Source of the DNA: Streptomyces sp. 71268
Lineage (GTDB): Bacteria; Actinomycetota; Actinomycetes; Streptomycetales; Streptomycetaceae
Reading direction: 5' to 3'
Length of the DNA stretch: 64,000 nucleotides
NCBI RefSeq assembly: GCF_029392895.1
Contig: NZ_CP114200.1
Coordinates: 5,710,501 to 5,774,500 of the forward strand
Shown: piece by piece, positions 54,485 to 62,969 of the stretch
How positions within the stretch are numbered: the stretch's first letter is position 1
Layout of the letters: the number at the start of each line of letters is the position of its first letter
Notes under the pieces: generated by a model
Database searches by the model: none
Seen by the model: only the letters and a program-made list of their open reading frames with translations
Told to the model about the DNA's origin: nothing
Program-made: the position numbers and the translations under genes

Positions 54485-54913
54485 TCAGGGGCGGGCCAGT
54501 GGCTTCACCCAGCGTCGCCAGTGGTCCTCGCGGTGGTAGCCGGCGGCCTGCCAGGCGGGGTGGGCCCGCTCGTTCGCCTCCAGCACCATGGCGTCGGCGC
54601 GCCGGCCGCCCAGCTCCACGAACCGTCGCTCGGCCGCCGCGAGCAGGGCGGTCGCGATGCCGCGCCGCCGGTGGGTCGCGAGGACGGCCAGTCGGTAGAG
54701 GCTGCACCGCCAACCGTCGAAGCCGGCTATGACGGTCCCCACGAGCAGCCCTCCGGACTCGGCCAGCAACAGCGCCCCCGGGTCGCGGGCCACGAGCCCG
54801 CGCACCCCCGCCTCGTCGTCGCTGACGCTCGTCCCCTCGGCCGCCGTCCGCCAGAAGGCCAGCACGGCGGCGGCGTCGGACGGCTCGGCGGTACGGATCT
54901 CCAGATCGCTCAT
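54485..54913 (-). CDS. GNAT-family N-acetyltransferase
   Basis: This 142-aa protein is a compact GNAT acetyltransferase with the acetyl-CoA loop THRRRGIATALLAAAERRF and the conserved NERAHPAWQAAGYHRE at the C-terminus. The acceptor is unknown. The ATG at 54913 gives MSDLEIRTAEPSD, a typical GNAT start; one ten codons upstream is open. It converges with the lysR gene across about 120 bp of degenerate GGCTTCGGCCGTA repeats. Confidence 0.87.
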   Translation of the reverse strand: MSDLEIRTAEPSDAAAVLAFWRTAAEGTSVSDDEAGVRGLVARDPGALLLAESGGLLVGTVIAGFDGWRCSLYRLAVLATHRRRGIATALLAAAERRFVELGGRRADAMVLEANERAHPAWQAAGYHREDHWRRWVKPLARP

Positions 54914-55020
54914 GATCACCAGCGAAGCATTCGGCGCCCCCATCCGGCCACGGTGTTTCGTTCCTCGGGCCCCCGCGGACGAGGCGGGGCGCGTAACCGG
55001 CGCGCGAACCGGCCGCACGG

Positions 55021-55116
55021 CCGCGCGGTCACACCACCGCGCGGTCACACCACCGCGCGGGCACGCCACCGCGCGGGCACGCCACGGCACGGGCACGCCG
55101 CCGCGCGGGACACGTG
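55021..55116. repeat. 16-bp tandem repeat, six units
   Basis: Six 16-bp units start at 55021, 55037, 55053, 55069, 55085 and 55101. Units one and two are identical (ccgcgcggtcacacca), as are three and four (ccgcgcgggcacgcca); units five and six diverge. The tract is non-coding, between the GNAT gene and the flavin reductase gene. Confidence 0.85.
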
Positions 55117-55347
55117 CGCACGGGCACAGGCACGCGCCCGTCATGACCGCGCACCCGCGCGCGCCCGGAGAGCCTGTCCGCTTCCTGCCAGCCGGTGCGT
55201 TGCCACGCCCGCCTCCCGTTCCGCAAGCGGCACTTTGGGCCATGTTGGCGCCGCCCCGGTCTCGCGGGGGCGGCCCGGGCGCACAGTGGGTCGGGCACGC
55301 GCCGCCGGCGGTCCCCGATCGGCGGGGCCCGAGGGGGAGCGCGACAG

Positions 55348-55964
55348 ATGACCGAAGCAGCTACCGAAGCGGCTACGGAGCGGCACCAGGCCACGGTCGG
55401 CCCGGACGCCTACCGGCGCCTGATGGGCGCCTTCCCGACCGGCGTCGCCGTCGTCACCACGCTGAGCGGCGGCACCCCGTACGGCTTCACCTGCACCTCG
55501 CTGTGCAGCGTGGCCCTCGACCCGCCGATGCTGCTGGTCTGCGTCAGCGATCGGGGGCGTACGGCCGGGCCCATCGCGGACAGCGGGCGGTTCGCCGTGA
55601 ACCTGCTGCACCACCGGGCCAGGCCGGCGGCCCGTCTCTTCGCGGCCGGGGAGGGCGACCGCTTCGCGCGCGTGCGCTGGGCGCCCGCCGGGGCCGACGG
55701 GCTGCCGATGCTCACGGACGACGCCCTGGCCTTCGCTGCCTGCCGGGTCACACACACGGTCCCGGCCGGCGATCACCGGGTGATCTTCGGCGCCGTGACC
55801 GAGGTCCGGTTCGCCGTCCCCGAAGCCGCCCCCGGAGCCGGCGCCACCAAGGCTCCCCCGGCGACGACACCGCCGCTCCGCCAGCGGCGCCCCCCGCCCC
55901 GCCCTCGCCGCTCCTCTACGGCTTCCGCCGCTTCACGGCCTGGCCGGAGGCGACGGGGGAGTGA
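55348..55964 (+). CDS. Flavin reductase-like protein, apparently frameshifted
   Basis: The protein starts MTEAATEAATERHQATVGPD and carries the flavin-reductase domain (YRRLMGAFPTGVAVVTT, GFTCTSLCSVALDPPMLLVCV, FAVNLLHHRARPAARLF, GDHRVIFGAVTEVRF). These enzymes supply reduced FMN to monooxygenases. After about residue 165 the frame becomes low-complexity, whereas the expected family C-terminus (SPLLYGFRRFTAWPEATGE) is encoded in another frame ending at 55964. A one-base deletion, most likely in the CCCCC run near 55855, would explain this. The coordinates given assume the corrected gene; unshifted, the frame would run on to 56070. Confidence 0.75.
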
Positions 55965-55978
55965 GCCGGGGCGCCGCG

Positions 55979-56023
55979 GCGCGCCGCGTGCGGGACCCCC
56001 CTGCGGTCCCGCACGCGGCGCGC
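55979..56023. terminator. 19-bp terminator hairpin
   Basis: The arms gcgcgccgcgtgcgggacc (55979-55997) and ggtcccgcacgcggcgcgc (56005-56023) are exact complements with a seven-base loop. It lies between the convergent flavin reductase and protease genes. Confidence 0.88.
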
Positions 56024-56059
56024 GCTCGTGCCCGGTCTACCAGTGGTGCTGCCGCCGGC

Positions 56060-57481
56060 TCAGTTGTTGAAGCAGAAGGCTCGGCCGCCCATGTCCCAGC
56101 ACTGGATCTTGCGGGTGGCCGTCCCCGCGTTGCCGGCCCGGTCGGTGACCGTCAGTTCGGCGGTGTAGGTCTTCTGGCCGGCCGGGTAGGTGTGCTTGGC
56201 CGTGACGCCGGTGCCGGTCTGGCCGTCGCCGAACTTCCAGGCGTACGAGGCGATGTCACCGTCCTTGTCGCTGGACTGCCCCGCGTCGAAGTCACAGGCG
56301 TCGTACCAGCACGAGACCGAGAACCGCGCCACCGGCGGCTCCCCCGTCGGAGCACCCACCGAGACCTTCTTGCTCACCGTGCCGGTCTTCCCGCTGTTGT
56401 CCGTGACCGTCAGCTTCACCTCGTACGAGCCGGCCTTGGCATACGTGTGAGAAGGCTTGATCCCCTCGCCCGTCTTCCCGTCACCGAAGTCCCACGCGTA
56501 CGAGGCGATCGACCCATCCGCGTCCCGCGAAGCCGACCCATCGAACCCACACGAGAGACTCGACTCCGAACACGAGGCCACGAACTCCGCCGTCGGGGCG
56601 CCCGGTTCGACGTTCGGGAGCTGGGTCTTGACCCAGTCGCCCATCTCGCCGGTGAGCCGGCCCCAGGCGCCGTAGCTGCCGCAGCCGGTCTTGACCCACG
56701 AGGCCACGCCGACCACGACGTTGTCCACGACCAGCGGGCCGCCGCTGTCGCCCTGGCAGATGCCGTCGTGGCCGTCGGCGTAACCGGCGCAGACCATGAA
56801 CGCGTCGTTGAAGCCGCCGAACGAGCCGCACGTGTTGCGCCCGTCCACGATCGGCAGGTCGGCCTTCTTGAGCTGCGCGTACTGGTTCTCGCCGTCGCGG
56901 GTGCGGCCGTAGCCGATCGCCGTGCCGGTCTTGCCCGGCTTGGACAGCTCGCTGTCCGCCGAGGTCGCGAACCTGGCGTACTGCCCGCCCTTGACCGGGA
57001 TCGTCTGCCTGGTCTGGACGACGGCCACGTCGTAACCGGTCTGCCAGCCGTTCGGGGACTCGTACTTGGGGTGTTGGGTGTACGACTCGACGTCGATCCG
57101 GACGCCGCCCTCGGGCTTGTTGAGGTCGTCGGCGCCGTAGTAGAAGGACTTGGCCCCGTCGCTGTCCTTGCAGTGCGCGGCGATCAGGATCGTCTTCGGG
57201 CCGATCACCGACCCGGTACACGTCTGCCCCATCGGACGCGGGCCGCCCTCGCGGAGCGCGGCGATGAGGTACGGGTAGGCGGCGACGGTGGTGGGCTCGC
57301 CGCCGATGATCCGGGTGTTCGGTCCGCTGGGCGCGGGCGCCGTGTCGGTCGGGTTGACGGCCTGCGTGCGCTCGGTGGCCGGGGTGGGCACCGCCTGCGC
57401 GCCCCCGGCGAACAGGGGCGTGAACGCGAGAGCCGCCGCCGCGAGACTGGCCGCCATGGCCAGCCGGCTGGTTCCTTTCAT
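56060..57481 (-). CDS. Secreted trypsin-like protease with two PKD domains
   Basis: This 473-aa exported S1 serine protease has a signal peptide (to about residue 30), a short propeptide and the mature start RIIGGEP (the activation site before Ile58). The triad is intact: His103 (AAHC), Asp151 (GYDVAVV) and Ser246 (GDSGGP). Two PKD domains follow (about residues 295-380 and 385-465; both contain the SYAWDFGDG/SYAWKFGDG motif), which probably bind protein or polysaccharide substrates. The ATG at 57481 has AAGGGAAGG upstream. Confidence 0.93.
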   Translation of the reverse strand: MKGTSRLAMAASLAAAALAFTPLFAGGAQAVPTPATERTQAVNPTDTAPAPSGPNTRIIGGEPTTVAAYPYLIAALREGGPRPMGQTCTGSVIGPKTILIAAHCKDSDGAKSFYYGADDLNKPEGGVRIDVESYTQHPKYESPNGWQTGYDVAVVQTRQTIPVKGGQYARFATSADSELSKPGKTGTAIGYGRTRDGENQYAQLKKADLPIVDGRNTCGSFGGFNDAFMVCAGYADGHDGICQGDSGGPLVVDNVVVGVASWVKTGCGSYGAWGRLTGEMGDWVKTQLPNVEPGAPTAEFVASCSESSLSCGFDGSASRDADGSIASYAWDFGDGKTGEGIKPSHTYAKAGSYEVKLTVTDNSGKTGTVSKKVSVGAPTGEPPVARFSVSCWYDACDFDAGQSSDKDGDIASYAWKFGDGQTGTGVTAKHTYPAGQKTYTAELTVTDRAGNAGTATRKIQCWDMGGRAFCFNN

Positions 57482-58257
57482 GCCTTCCCTTTCCAGGTAG
57501 GAGCCCGCCGTGGGGCGGGCGGCTCCCGTCCGGACGACAGGCACGCGCCGTGATGGACGAGTGCATGACAGGTTGGGAGATGGGGCGACCGTAGGGTCGT
57601 GGGGGGAGGGGAACAATCCGCGTTTCGATCCGTAGGCGTACGCGTCTTGGGGCGAGGAGGCTTCGTCAGTTCACACGTTGACGAGTTTCGTCACTGCCGC
57701 ATCGGCGGGTGGCGGCGACGGAGAGGCTTAGCGGCATGCCGGCTGCGTAGTTTGAGCCACACTCCGGTGATGGACCCCAATACCCCTTACCTCGGATCTC
57801 GCGAGTTCTGTACAGCTCGCGCGTCGAACGGGATGCGAGCAAGCGGTAGAAGCGGAATCTTCACAGTGTTGCCATAAATCGGCCAAGGTTCGCCCCGGTC
57901 TAGTCCTTGCCTGCCCTGCGTGCATAAGGTGATTGCTGTGCCCGTCTGCTGAACGAGCCGGCCCCGCGTACATCATCTTGACGGCTAGGGCGTCATTATG
58001 TGGGAGCGCATCGCTATGCAGTAGGATCTCTGTCTCGCGAGTCAGCTCGTCCGAGTCAGTGGTTCTGATATCGCCGTCAGGGATTCTTGCCCTGTCGGCG
58101 CCGCACGAGCTGACAACCTAACTGTTGACCAGTGCATGCGTTCTACCTGTCCATCGGCGCGCGCCTTAGCCGAAGCCTGCAACCTTGGAGCGTGTCTCAC
58201 TCTGCTATTTGCTCGCCCTGTTGATGCACATAACTGTTGAAGGAGATGCCGCGTTTC
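57482..58257. other. 776-bp low-GC intergenic region with nested RNA-like structure
   Basis: No gene or tRNA is recognisable here. GC falls from about 57600 on, in line with the following genes. A nested inverted-repeat structure lies at 58041-58114. AAGGAGA before the next start is the only clear signal for translation. Confidence 0.5.
58041..58114 (+). ncRNA. Candidate three-way-junction RNA element
   Basis: An outer 10-bp stem (GTCAGCTCGT at 58041-58050 with ACGAGCTGAC at 58105-58114) encloses a small TCAG-tggtt-CTGA hairpin (58056-58068) and an 11-bp hairpin CGCCGtCAGGG/CCCTGtCGGCG (58072-58082 with 58090-58100, one T-T mismatch). The 74-nt unit could fold as a three-way junction. It lies about 145 bases upstream of the DUF1906-type gene, so it may be a leader element. 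This is a structural prediction only. Confidence 0.4.
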
Positions 58258-60513
58258 ATGGCGGATGAGCAGGTTCGTAGAGCCCAACGGTTCCTCAACA
58301 CGACTTATGGTGACGGCGCGTTATTGGGCATATCGAAGCTCGACGAAAATGGCCGGACCGGGTGGCCGATGATGTACGCCCTCACTCGTGCTCTCCAGTT
58401 CGAACTAGGTATCAAGACGCTGTCCAACAGCTTTGGGCAGGGCACCATGAGTGCCCTGCAGGCAAAATACCCCAAGCTAAATGCTTCCACGGTGCCGTCT
58501 GCGATCTTCTGCCGCATTATTCAGTCCGCCTTGTACTGTAAAGGGTATGACGGTGGGGAGATCGACGGAACGTACAACTCCCGGGTGCAAAGCGCCGTTC
58601 GGGAACTTAAGAGCAACATGGGAGTCCTCGAAACCTCCCCTGGCGGTGATCTGACGCCGAAGGTGTTCAAGGGCCTGTTAAACATGGACGCCTACGTTAC
58701 TGTCAGCAGCGGCTCTGACGTGATTCGCTCGATTCAACAATGGCTAAACGGCCGTTACGTGCACCGCAGGGACTTCTTTATCATTCCTTGCGACGGTCAC
58801 CACTCTCGTGATGTCGCCCGATCCATGCTGCTCGCTATCCAGTACGAACTGGGCATGACTGACGGGACCGCCAATGGCGTATTCGGCCCGGGCACTCAGG
58901 AGGGCTTGCGAGGGCACACCCTGACCAGCGGTAGCACGGGAACATGGGCATCCTTGTTCACGGCCGCCATGATCCTCAACGGCCGAAGCGTTTCTTTCGG
59001 CAACTTCACCAGCCAAGTGAAGGCCGGGGTCGAGCAATTTCAAGCGTTCGCGAAACTGCCCGTCACCGGGGCCGGAGACTTCCAAACCTGGGCGTCGCTG
59101 CTTGTCTCCTACGGGGACCAGTCGCGTAAGGGCACGGCGTGCGATGGCGTTACAAAGATCACCCCTGCACGGGCACAGGCGTTGAAGGCTGCGGGCTATC
59201 AGTACATCGGCCGCTACCTGCTCAACCCATCGACGACGAACCTGCCCGAGAAGGAGATCCAGCCGGGCGAGCTGGCGACGATCGAGAAGTACGGGCTGCG
59301 CTGCTTTCCGATCTACCAGACGTGGGCTCGATCGGTTGACTATTACAGCCCAGACCAGGGTGTCCTGGATTGCTTGAGCGCCGCATACAAGGCCGAAGAG
59401 CACGGGTTCAAATACGGGACACGAATCTACTTCGCTGTCGACTACGACGCGGTTGACGAAGAGGTCACCGCAAAGGTCCTGCCGTACTTTCAGAGCATCA
59501 GAGACCGTATGGACCGACTGGGCAGCCCATTCAAGATCGGGATCTATGGGCCGCGCAACGTATGCACTCGTGCCGGCGAAGCCGGATACACAGACGCGAG
59601 CTTCGTTTCCGATATGTCATCCGGATTCTCCGGGAATCTCGGCTACCGGTTGCCGAATGACTGGGCTTTCGACCAGATTGTCACGAAGACGGTTGGCTCT
59701 GGTGACGGACAGATCGAGATCGACAACAACATCGCGTCGGGACGCGACGCCGGCCAGGGCAGCTTCAATGTCGCCCCTTCTCAGAAGCTTGATATCGGTT
59801 TTAACGGCTCCTTGCTGAACGCGCTGGCGACCGAGGCCACACAATACATGGCCGCCATCGGGAGAGGTGAGGGGCTCAATAGTGTCTACACGCGCCTGCG
59901 TTGCCTGGAAACAATCATTTCGCTGGACGATGTCATCACGTCAACTGCCCGTAGGTTCCGCATGCGCAAGGCCCTGATCCAGACCACCGCCTTCTGGGAG
60001 TTTTGTCACTACGGCAAGGAGGACATGACCAAGGACGGTGCTGTCGGCCTTTACTACACCGGCGTCCTTCCGGACTGGGCCAAGGATCTTCCGGTGATCG
60101 ACGCGATTCAGGACAGCAGCACCGGAGTCGCGCAGATCCAAGGACGAACCGGCATCCTGGCGTGGAACAACTCCATTCGTGACGGCCTTGTTGACGGCCA
60201 GCTCCTCGATCCTGCCGATGTCCGCCCCAGTACAAAGGCGGACAGGTACAAGATGTGGCTGCGTCTCCTTGAGGACAACGCCTTCAATGTTCGCACCGTG
60301 GCTCATGTCCACATCTGGTCTGCCGACGGCAAGAAGGGCGCTGAGGAGGAGACAAAGATTCGTCGCCCGGCGCTCGACTACAGCGAGACCGAGATATACG
60401 AGGTTTTGCGTCGGTACCAGGGTCCAGTCGAACCTGCCTTTAGCGATGCCAAGCTGCGGATGCCCCTGTACGCCATCTTCGAGAAGTACAACCGCGTCAT
60501 CCGGGAGTCCTGA
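58258..60513 (+). CDS. Peptidoglycan-binding/DUF1906 glycoside-hydrolase-like protein
   Basis: This 751-aa protein combines N-terminal repeats of a peptidoglycan-binding type (VRRAQRFLNTTYG, IIQSALYCKGYDGGEIDGTY, AAMILNGRSVSFG) with a DUF1906 (Rv2525c-like) TIM-barrel domain at about residues 300-495 (ITPARAQALKAAGYQYIGRY, RIYFAVDYDAVDEEV) and an unrecognised C-terminal region of about 240 residues. It would act on cell-wall glycan, yet no signal peptide or membrane segment is visible. The ATG at 58258 follows AAGGAGA by 12 bases. Two small genes follow closely and the region has lower GC than the chromosome around it. Confidence 0.85.
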   Translation: MADEQVRRAQRFLNTTYGDGALLGISKLDENGRTGWPMMYALTRALQFELGIKTLSNSFGQGTMSALQAKYPKLNASTVPSAIFCRIIQSALYCKGYDGGEIDGTYNSRVQSAVRELKSNMGVLETSPGGDLTPKVFKGLLNMDAYVTVSSGSDVIRSIQQWLNGRYVHRRDFFIIPCDGHHSRDVARSMLLAIQYELGMTDGTANGVFGPGTQEGLRGHTLTSGSTGTWASLFTAAMILNGRSVSFGNFTSQVKAGVEQFQAFAKLPVTGAGDFQTWASLLVSYGDQSRKGTACDGVTKITPARAQALKAAGYQYIGRYLLNPSTTNLPEKEIQPGELATIEKYGLRCFPIYQTWARSVDYYSPDQGVLDCLSAAYKAEEHGFKYGTRIYFAVDYDAVDEEVTAKVLPYFQSIRDRMDRLGSPFKIGIYGPRNVCTRAGEAGYTDASFVSDMSSGFSGNLGYRLPNDWAFDQIVTKTVGSGDGQIEIDNNIASGRDAGQGSFNVAPSQKLDIGFNGSLLNALATEATQYMAAIGRGEGLNSVYTRLRCLETIISLDDVITSTARRFRMRKALIQTTAFWEFCHYGKEDMTKDGAVGLYYTGVLPDWAKDLPVIDAIQDSSTGVAQIQGRTGILAWNNSIRDGLVDGQLLDPADVRPSTKADRYKMWLRLLEDNAFNVRTVAHVHIWSADGKKGAEEETKIRRPALDYSETEIYEVLRRYQGPVEPAFSDAKLRMPLYAIFEKYNRVIRES

Positions 60514-60520
60514 CTCGCCC

Positions 60521-61000
60521 ATGCCGGCATCCGACCCCTACCAGGTGCACAACATTACGGCGCTCACCGCCATCATGCTGGCTGGGCCTGCTGTCTTGTT
60601 CGGGCTCGTCATATACCTGTGCTCGTCTCTCGCGCGGTTACGCCGTCGCTCGCTAGCCGCGGCGTATAGCGACCTCGCCCTCTTGTCCCTCGCTGCTTCA
60701 TTGGCTTTGTACCTATGGGGCTGCCTGCATGTCGTCTTCCGCGAGCGGCAGGAGGTCGGTAATGAGTGCGCAGAGGCAGCTGGTAGCGGGACACGGAGAG
60801 TGGAAGCGTTCCACGGTGACTTCGTTCCTCTCCAACTCGTATGCCGTACCGAGGGCGGAGGCACTCACACCGTCCTCATCCCCGACTACACCAACCCGTC
60901 CATCGCCATCGCCCTGTCGCTCGCCCTGGTCTTCGGTATTACCGCGACCCTGCTCCGCCGCAAACAGCGCGTCAGTGACATGGCAGGGAAGGAAAGTTGA
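60521..61000 (+). CDS. Small membrane protein of the DUF1906 operon
   Basis: This 159-aa protein has three predicted transmembrane helices (about residues 15-38, 46-66 and 126-146) with a 55-residue loop containing two Cys (GNECAEAAGSG, LQLVCRTEGG) between the last two. I do not recognise a family. It starts 7 bp after the DUF1906 gene stop and its own stop overlaps the next start (TTGA), so the three genes form an operon. Confidence 0.7.
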   Translation: MPASDPYQVHNITALTAIMLAGPAVLFGLVIYLCSSLARLRRRSLAAAYSDLALLSLAASLALYLWGCLHVVFRERQEVGNECAEAAGSGTRRVEAFHGDFVPLQLVCRTEGGGTHTVLIPDYTNPSIAIALSLALVFGITATLLRRKQRVSDMAGKES

Positions 61001-61746
61001 CTCTTTTGAGCCACAGCGAGATGAATCGCCGTAAGGTCGTCACCACAGCCGTCGGCGCCACCGCACTGGCAACTATCACTACCGCTGGACTCGCCCCCAC
61101 GCCTGCGTTCGCCGTGCCAGTAGCCCTCAAGGACGACGGCCGGAAAGAGGCGCTGCGCAAGCTTGAGGCCCGCCGCCGTCGCATCCTGACCGGTCGAAAT
61201 TCCGCGAACGGATGGGAAATGGAGAACGTTGTCGATGACGGTGGGTCTATTTGGACACAACCGATCGCTGGAACCGGCCTCTCCCTTGCGGTCAGAGCCG
61301 GTGACGTAGCAACAGTTCTCGTGCACGCCGTTCGTCGTTTCCACTACCAGGTGAACGAACTTGGTGTGCGAGGTGAAGAGCCAGCGGTTCGAGGGTGGGT
61401 CCATCCTTCGAACGCCCGGGACAGCCAGCTGCCCGAAAGCAACCAGGCATCCGGCACCGCCGTTGTCATTCGGCCTTCCTGGTATATGGCTGGTATGCAG
61501 GACGCGTTCAGCCCGCACGAGGTGCTAGCCATCCACGATATCGCCGCAGACTGCGAGGGAATCGTCAGGTGGGGCGGAGACGACAGGCGACCCCACCCGG
61601 GCCTGTTCTACCTGAACGTGCGGCCCGGCGACGCCAAGCTTGCGCACGTCGCCAACAAGATCCGCTCCTGGAACGAGACACCTGGTCAGGGAGCCGGCGT
61701 ACTCCGCGACCCGACGCTTCGTCGTCACGCCCGTCATGTCCAGTGA
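60997..61746 (+). CDS. M15-like protein with lost metal ligands
   Basis: This 249-aa exported protein has an RR-containing signal (MNRRKVVTTAVGATALATIT ending AFA). The mature part resembles the actinobacterial M15 D-Ala-D-Ala peptidase-like family (VHAVRRFHYQVNEL, NQASGTAVVIRPSWY, GIVRWGGDDRRPHPGLFYLN). In active members the motif is S-N-H-x-S-G-x-A-I-D and a later His binds zinc; here the His is Gln, the Asp is Val and the later His is Leu. It is therefore probably inactive, or uses another ligand set. The TTG start overlaps the previous stop; ATG at 61021 is the alternative. Confidence 0.7.
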   Translation: MTLLSHSEMNRRKVVTTAVGATALATITTAGLAPTPAFAVPVALKDDGRKEALRKLEARRRRILTGRNSANGWEMENVVDDGGSIWTQPIAGTGLSLAVRAGDVATVLVHAVRRFHYQVNELGVRGEEPAVRGWVHPSNARDSQLPESNQASGTAVVIRPSWYMAGMQDAFSPHEVLAIHDIAADCEGIVRWGGDDRRPHPGLFYLNVRPGDAKLAHVANKIRSWNETPGQGAGVLRDPTLRRHARHVQ

Positions 61747-62188
61747 GCACCTGTCGCCCAGCTATCGTCGGGTACGCGTACCAGAAGTGCGTCGAGACAG
61801 ATCACTACGTACCGTGTGGGGTTGACTTAAGGGCACGGCCACACGGTTCGTAGTGGAAAAACCTCAGCTCCTCTGTCGCTTGGTGTCTGCGCTGCGAAAT
61901 GTCAGCGACACTCTTTCTCTCGTAACCCCGCGACGGTCAGTACCGGGTCGATTGTGCTGTAGGTGCCTGCCCCCCTGCGGCACACCAATTGCCGAGGAGG
62001 CGGACGCTTTTCGTTTTGCGTCATGTGCTGGCATCGCATAGCTGGTGACGAGAGCTCTCTGGGATGTCTGCGAACTGTCGGACGCTGATGTCCTGCTAGT
62101 TCCCCGCTCGAACCTCTGTCGGAAGGATTTCAAGGTTTCAATTCTCGTCTGGTCAATGCATTGTTTTATGGAGAGGGTTTGATCGACA
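61747..62188. other. 442-bp low-GC intergenic region
   Basis: No gene is supported. The perfect palindrome GGTACGCGTACC lies at 61769-61780. Open frames just after the M15-like stop read as fragments with Cys-containing sequence (QKCVETDHYVPCG) that could be the remains of a small secreted protein, but this is weak. Confidence 0.4.
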
Positions 62189-62887
62189 GTGCGCACTCGC
62201 ACTCGCGCCGCCATTGCTGTTACTGTATTAACCCTTGTAACAACGGGGATGGCTGTTACCCCCGGTTTTGCCGAAGACTCCGCCCCCGACGGCCCGGAGG
62301 CCAGCTCGAGCGTGCTCACGCCTGAAGAGGAGGCGCAGGTCCACGAAGAGGTGGAGAACGCACCGCAGGTCTACATGTACTACAAGGGAGAAGCGATCGA
62401 CCCCGCCTCCGCGGATCTCGGCGGCGCTCAGGTGTGCGCTGAGGTGTCAGAGGACGGCACGATGCAGTGCTTTGACACACCAGAGGAGTCCAACGAGTAC
62501 CTCGCTCGACATGCCCCTACGGAGGAGGCCAGGCGTGGCGCGGCAACAGCGGCGCCGGCCACGCGTGCCCGGTATGACTCTTGCCCCAACAACTGGGTGT
62601 GTCTGTGGCAGCATGCCGATTATCAGGGGCGACGTCTCCAGTGGCCCTGGTACAAGACGGCGAAAACCCGCCACCTTGACCAGTACAGCCCTAGCTTCCG
62701 AGACAAGGCGTCCTCGGCCTACATCAACCGGGTGCAGCGCGGGATAACCCTCTACGACTTCCGTACCGGTCTGCCTGACCCGAAGCTTATGCTCGCCTCT
62801 GGGTACAGCCTGTGGCCGAACTTCAAGAAGTACTCGTACACCTACGGTGGAAACTGGAACGACAAAGCGGACGCCATCAAGTTCTGA
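62189..62887 (+). CDS. Secreted I36-type (crystallin-like) protein, 232 aa
   Basis: This exported protein has a signal peptide (AAIAVTVLTLVTTGMAVTPG to FAEDS), an acidic propeptide-like part (LTPEEEAQVHEEVENAPQVY, CAEVSEDGTMQCFDTPEES) and a C-terminal beta/gamma-crystallin or I36-like domain (CPNNWVCLWQHADYQGRRLQ, RDKASSAYINRVQRGITLYD). The latter is an inhibitor-type fold like the gene at 40259 but longer. The GTG at 62189 is preceded by GGAGAGGG about 12 bases upstream. GC is lower than the chromosome average. Confidence 0.85.
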   Translation: MRTRTRAAIAVTVLTLVTTGMAVTPGFAEDSAPDGPEASSSVLTPEEEAQVHEEVENAPQVYMYYKGEAIDPASADLGGAQVCAEVSEDGTMQCFDTPEESNEYLARHAPTEEARRGAATAAPATRARYDSCPNNWVCLWQHADYQGRRLQWPWYKTAKTRHLDQYSPSFRDKASSAYINRVQRGITLYDFRTGLPDPKLMLASGYSLWPNFKKYSYTYGGNWNDKADAIKF

Positions 62888-62913
62888 GCCGTATACATGC
62901 CACGCCACGCCAC

Positions 62914-62944
62914 GCCACGCCCCGGCCTTGCGCCGGGGCGTGGC
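62914..62944 (+). terminator. Terminator after the I36-type gene
   Basis: The arms gccacgccccggc (62914-62926) and gccggggcgtggc (62932-62944) make a perfect 13-bp stem with a five-base loop, preceded by a short GCCAC tandem tract. It lies between the I36-like and lipoprotein genes. Confidence 0.85.
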
Positions 62945-62969
62945 CCGCCTGACAAGGAGTCGCGCCCAA

